The notes beneath the pieces were generated by a model. It ran no database searches. It was not told the origin of the DNA and saw only the letters and a program-made list of their open reading frames with translations. A stretch of DNA of 35,941 nt, taken from assembly GCA_049790315.1 (NCBI GenBank), contig JBAQYV010000045.1, positions 1 through 35,941 on the forward strand, read 5' to 3'. How positions within the stretch are numbered: position 1 is the first letter of the stretch; each line of letters begins with the position of its first letter. Of the stretch, positions 33,353-35,941 are shown one piece after another. Source of the stretch: DASPOJ01 sp049790315 (GTDB lineage: Bacteria > Acidobacteriota > Terriglobia > Acidiferrales > UBA7541). The position numbers were made by a program, and so were the translations under genes.

Positions 33353-33769
33353 ATGAACAGGAAAAATCAGCGAGGCAGCGTTGCAGTTGCGATCGTATGG
33401 TGTGTTGCGGGAACGCTCGTCGCAGCTGCAGCAATTACTTACCTGGTCGGGCAATATCGCGTGCATGCCAGCGATGAAGTTCAGTTTACGACTCCGTATC
33501 AGTTCGTCGTGTTCACCAACAGCGTCTCATATTTCGGCAAGCTCGAAGGTTTCGGCGGCCCGCATCCCGTCTTGCGCGATGTCTATTACGTCGTGACAGA
33601 GACGGATCCGCAAACGAAGCAGTCGAAAAACGTTCTGGTCAAGCGAGGCAAGGAGTGGCACGAGCCAGACCGCATGTACATCAACCCCAACCAAATCCTG
33701 ATGGTCGAGCCAGTCAATTCAGATTCCAAAGTCGCGCAGCTCATTGAGCAAATAGGCTCGCAGAAATAG
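33353..33769 (+). CDS. small single-span membrane protein, cotranslated with PEP-CTERM protein
   Basis: This 138-aa protein starts at ATG 33353, two bases after the PEP-CTERM stop and behind AAGGAGAG. An upstream in-frame extension to 33236 overlaps the previous gene and is rejected. A single transmembrane helix (about 9-31, VAVAIVWCVAGTLVAAAAITYLVG) is followed by a periplasmic domain (VQFTTPYQFVVFTNSVSYFGKLEGFG, then VYYVVTETDP and EPDRMYINPNQILMVEPVNSDS). That pattern suggests a beta-rich fold, but I do not know the family. Its tight link to the surface-protein gene suggests it helps that protein's export or anchoring. Confidence 0.75.
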   Translation: MNRKNQRGSVAVAIVWCVAGTLVAAAAITYLVGQYRVHASDEVQFTTPYQFVVFTNSVSYFGKLEGFGGPHPVLRDVYYVVTETDPQTKQSKNVLVKRGKEWHEPDRMYINPNQILMVEPVNSDSKVAQLIEQIGSQK

Positions 33770-33846
33770 TCGCCACACCTTCTCGGATGCATTTTCGCTG
33801 AACTGCCTGTTATGAGCGGGGCTTTCGGGCCGTTGATGGTGGGGCT

Positions 33847-34210
33847 CTAGTTCGTAGGCAAGCGGTTCTCGATAAAATCCGAGATGCGGCTGGCCGCTGG
33901 CGGGTCGAGATTCGACAGCACGACGATGACGTAGCTGCTTTGCGGATAGATTACGAGATCGCCGTTCATTCCCGGTGGTGCCCGTTTGCGCATCCATGAA
34001 GCCGAACGCGTATTTTGTTCCTCCGGGCGTATCCACTTTTCCGGTGGTAAGCAGTTCGGTGTTTTGCGCATTCAGCAATTTGTGATTGATGAGTGCGTTC
34101 GCAAACCGGAGAAAGTCGCCTACTGTGGAATATCCGCCTCCGGCTGAGGTTCCGCGATAGGGAAGCGTGTTCGTGTTGGGCTGAAGACCAAAGAAATATC
34201 TGCCCAGCGG
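33847..34210 (-). pseudogene. serine hydrolase (beta-lactamase class C-like) C-terminal remnant
   Basis: On the minus strand one frame reads GRYFFGLQPNTN, then RGTSAGGGYSTVGDFLRFANAL and YAFGFMDAQTG, which matches the C-terminal half of penicillin-binding/beta-lactamase-type hydrolases. Near 33970-33985 the frame changes and GMNGDLVIYPQSSYVIVVLSNLDPPAASRI continues in the next frame to the stop at 33847. The segment that normally carries H-x-GG before GMNGDL is missing, so a short deletion caused the shift. The N-terminal SxxK catalytic half is absent: at about 34210 the sequence joins an unrelated cytochrome fragment. The remnant cannot be an active enzyme. Confidence 0.7.
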
Positions 34211-34215
34211 CCTGC

Positions 34216-34337
34216 CTGCCAACGACAGATTTGCCACGCAAACCATCGTCAACGGCCGCGGCATGATGCCCGCTGCCGGTTACCCGTTATCCAACGAAGA
34301 GCTTCGCGACCTCATCGCCTACCTGCACACCCTGTAA
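34216..34337 (+). pseudogene. cytochrome c C-terminal fragment
   Basis: A plus-strand frame ends at TAA 34335-34337 with FATQTIVNGRGMMPAAG, then LSNEELRDLIAYLHTL. This is the standard end of a mono-haem cytochrome c, with the axial methionine in MMPAAG and the C-terminal helix. The CXXCH half is missing. The fragment faces the serine-hydrolase remnant, and the junction between them is at about 34200-34215. Confidence 0.6.
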
Positions 34338-34385
34338 GCCACTCCCGCCCACAGTCGGCTCGGCTCGTACCACACCGCTTTCTAA

Positions 34386-34565
34386 TTAGGATAAATTTCG
34401 ATATTTCGCGACCAATTTATGGTTTTGGGCGTAAGCAGAAAAAACCTTTGCGGTCAGTGCGGCCTGACCAGAATTCTGAGCCTTCGCGCTAATACCCCAA
34501 ATCACAAGCAAAATGGCCGCAACGAAAAACATACAATTCAGATATCGCGCTCGCGAGGATGCCAT
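34386..34565 (-). CDS. small secreted protein, 59 aa
   Basis: A 59-residue minus-strand gene starts at ATG 34565 directly behind TAAGGAGG, the best ribosome-binding site in this part of the window. The first 29 residues form a signal peptide (FFVAAILLVIWGISAKAQ); about 30 mature residues follow (NSGQAALTAKVFSAYAQNHK). I do not recognise the family. It could be an intact small exported protein or the 5' stump of a longer secreted gene, since both flanks are made of gene fragments. The strong translation signal argues that it is or recently was expressed. Confidence 0.5.
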   Translation of the reverse strand: MASSRARYLNCMFFVAAILLVIWGISAKAQNSGQAALTAKVFSAYAQNHKLVAKYRNLS

Positions 34566-34759
34566 AACGCCTCCTTAGACCGCATCCTAATGTTACTTTT
34601 CATGTCCTATAACAGGGCAACTTGCGGCAACATACGTACCCGCGATACGAACTTCGAGCGAGCCAATAAACTCTTCCGCGGAATGTTCCAGCAGCTCTGG
34701 GATCCGGATACTCCCTCTGGGTTACTCCAGTATTTCCGCACACGGCGACTGTGGGATGA

Positions 34760-35523
34760 GAAGCAATACAGCAAGCTGAGGACCGACGCACGCGCCAACA
34801 GGAACAACAAATAACGATCGAGGATGCCCAAGCGCGGAAGCTGAATGAATCCACGTTATACAAATATCGCCTTCTCTTCCGGGAGCTTGACGCCTTTGCG
34901 GAGAAATACAAACTGCAATTGCTGATGCAGCTAGACCTGGATACTCTTGCAACATTTCGTGGCACGTGGACACAAGGACCGCGCACGAGTCTAAAGAAAC
35001 TGAAACGCCTGAGGGCGTTCATGCGGTTCACCGAGAAGAGAAAATGGGTTGCCTATAATGCGGCGATCGAGTTGAAGGCGCCCAAAGCCCCACCCAAGCC
35101 GACAATGCCTTTCACTCGCGAGGAGATGACTCGGATTCTTGCCACGTTTGCGCCTTATGGAAAGAGCGCAGGCGTTCGCAATGCGCGACGGCTTCGCGCT
35201 TTCGTTCTGTTGCTCCGCTATTGGGGACTCCGAATCGGGGACGCGACTGCACTTGAAGTGAGCCGCCTCAATGAGAACAAGGTCCTTCTCCACACGCAGA
35301 AAACGGGCGTCCGCGTCTATTGCGTCTTGCCGGATGCAGTCGTTGAAGCGTTAGAGGCAGCGCCCCGTTCGAGCGAGCAGTATTTCTTCTGGACCGGTCA
35401 ATCCACGATACGCAGCGCGAAGGGAAAATAGCAGCGCCGATTGCAGCGCCTCTTTGAATTCGCAAAGGTTCCCACGGGCCATCCGCACCGATTCCGCGAT
35501 ACCTTCGCCGTCGAAATTACTGC
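34760..35523 (+). pseudogene. tyrosine integrase remnant with internal amber codon and lost C-terminus
   Basis: A frame without an N-terminal start encodes ARKLNESTLYKYRLLFRELDAF, the SAM-like core-binding domain, then PFTREEMTRILATFAPYG and a catalytic part with R in RYWGLRIGDATAL. At 35429-35431 a TAG interrupts SAKGK-QRRLQRLF. Family sequences usually have tryptophan (TGG) there, so a single G-to-A change would explain it. After the stop the frame continues with the H-x-x-R box (HPHRFRDTFAVE), shifts by one base into LLLAG, and then breaks off near 35520 before the second histidine and the tyrosine. It is inactive. A product could start at ATG 34919 and end at the amber codon (170 aa). Confidence 0.7.
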
Positions 35524-35631
35524 TCGCGGGTCAATTTTTTCATGAACAAATTCAAGAAGCTCGGGTTCATCGAGTACAACGGCGGTCTTCAGATCAACAC
35601 TTCTCTCTTGAACGTCGTGCTGCACGAGTAA
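35521..35631 (+). pseudogene. Crp/Fnr-family regulator, C-terminal fragment
   Basis: The frame SRVNFFMNKFKKLGFIEY, then NGGLQINTSLLNVVLHE to TAA 35629-35631, is the end of a Crp/Fnr winged-helix domain: recognition-helix tail, the KLGFI turn and the C-terminal strand region. Everything N-terminal is missing. It abuts the integrase remnant at about 35520. An ATG at 35542 could start a 29-residue peptide. Confidence 0.6.
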
Positions 35632-35726
35632 GCACCAACTCCCCGCTTATTGGAAAGCGGCATACTTCCAGATCACTTTTCACAACAGGACTTACGGCAT
35701 ATCGGATTGTTGACCGGCAGGGGGAT

Positions 35727-35915
35727 TCATCGACGTCCAGTAGCACGAGGAATTCTTTTCGTCTCAATAGCCTCACCCCCGAGAAGCTTCCGGTCTACGT
35801 GCGGTTGTGAGCGGGGCGCACCTGAATGCAGCACACAATGCTTCCTGGCTGCGGATCCGCACGTAGGACAGGGGACAGAGAGCAACTGTTTTGCCGTCAG
35901 GTTGTTCATCTTCAT
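35727..35915 (-). CDS. small zinc-ribbon-like protein (phage-type CPTCG domain)
   Basis: This 62-aa protein contains CPTCG, a further cysteine seven residues on, then H and a conserved-looking PHVDRKL. The spacing resembles the short zinc-binding domain found in phage and actinobacterial small proteins (C-x2-C ... C ... H-x2-R), so one metal ion is probably bound by CCC/H. The start is uncertain: ATG 35915, ATG 35909 or a TTG at 35933, none with a good ribosome-binding site. The window ends 26 bp later. Confidence 0.5.
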   Translation of the reverse strand: MKMNNLTAKQLLSVPCPTCGSAARKHCVLHSGAPRSQPHVDRKLLGGEAIETKRIPRATGRR

Positions 35916-35941
35916 TTGGATATAGTGCGACAAAACCAGCC

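Overview
The gene families point to a soil-type member of the Acidobacteriota. They include a VWFA-related secreted protein of the acidobacterial type, a CadC-like winged-helix/TPR regulator, a large carboxypeptidase-regulatory/TonB-dependent receptor without a SusD partner, an FG-GAP/ASPIC-UnbV protein, and phage-like integrases with a D-x-L-R box. Base composition looks moderately GC-rich. Assignments rest on reading motifs by eye; no database search was run.

Region A (1-21161) is an L-arabinose/arabinan utilisation locus. A LacI-family repressor (551-1624, minus) is followed by the start of a c-type cytochrome gene that runs off the left edge. Divergent from it are a fucose/arabinose-isomerase-fold protein and an AraB-like FGGY kinase. 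Then come a Tat-exported GH127-type enzyme, a TPR protein, an ASPIC/UnbV FG-GAP protein, a TonB-dependent receptor closed by a clear terminator, a GH43 arabinanase/arabinosidase, a VWFA/TPR secreted protein and a second Tat-exported GH127 beta-L-arabinofuranosidase. Nearly identical palindromes with the core AAACGTTT lie before the isomerase, the receptor, the GH43 gene and the second GH127; a weaker variant lies before the first GH127. Two sit on or just downstream of recognisable sigma-70 promoters. The simplest reading is one local regulon: the receptor imports oligosaccharides, GH43 and GH127 release L-arabinose, the isomerase makes L-ribulose and the kinase phosphorylates it. No araD-type epimerase and no inner-membrane sugar transporter are in the window.

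Region B (21389-26330) is a decayed integrative element next to a complete tRNA-Ala(TGC). It carries a tyrosine integrase, an excisionase-like HTH protein, a type IV coupling-protein pseudogene with two frameshifts and a deleted ATPase core, a 77-aa protein, a nested 98-bp palindrome, a frameshifted HTH-like gene, an orphan plus-strand ORF and a truncated XRE antitoxin. Its right edge abuts a 5'-truncated zinc-dependent phospholipase C.

Region C (26331-33769) holds the phospholipase remnant, a membrane-anchored winged-helix/TPR regulator, and a two-gene unit of a large repeat-rich PEP-CTERM protein plus a small membrane protein.

Region D (33770-35941) is a gene graveyard. It has a serine-hydrolase C-terminal remnant, a cytochrome c C-terminal remnant, a small secreted ORF of 59 aa, a second integrase remnant with an amber codon, a Crp/Fnr C-terminal fragment, and a small zinc-ribbon-like protein.
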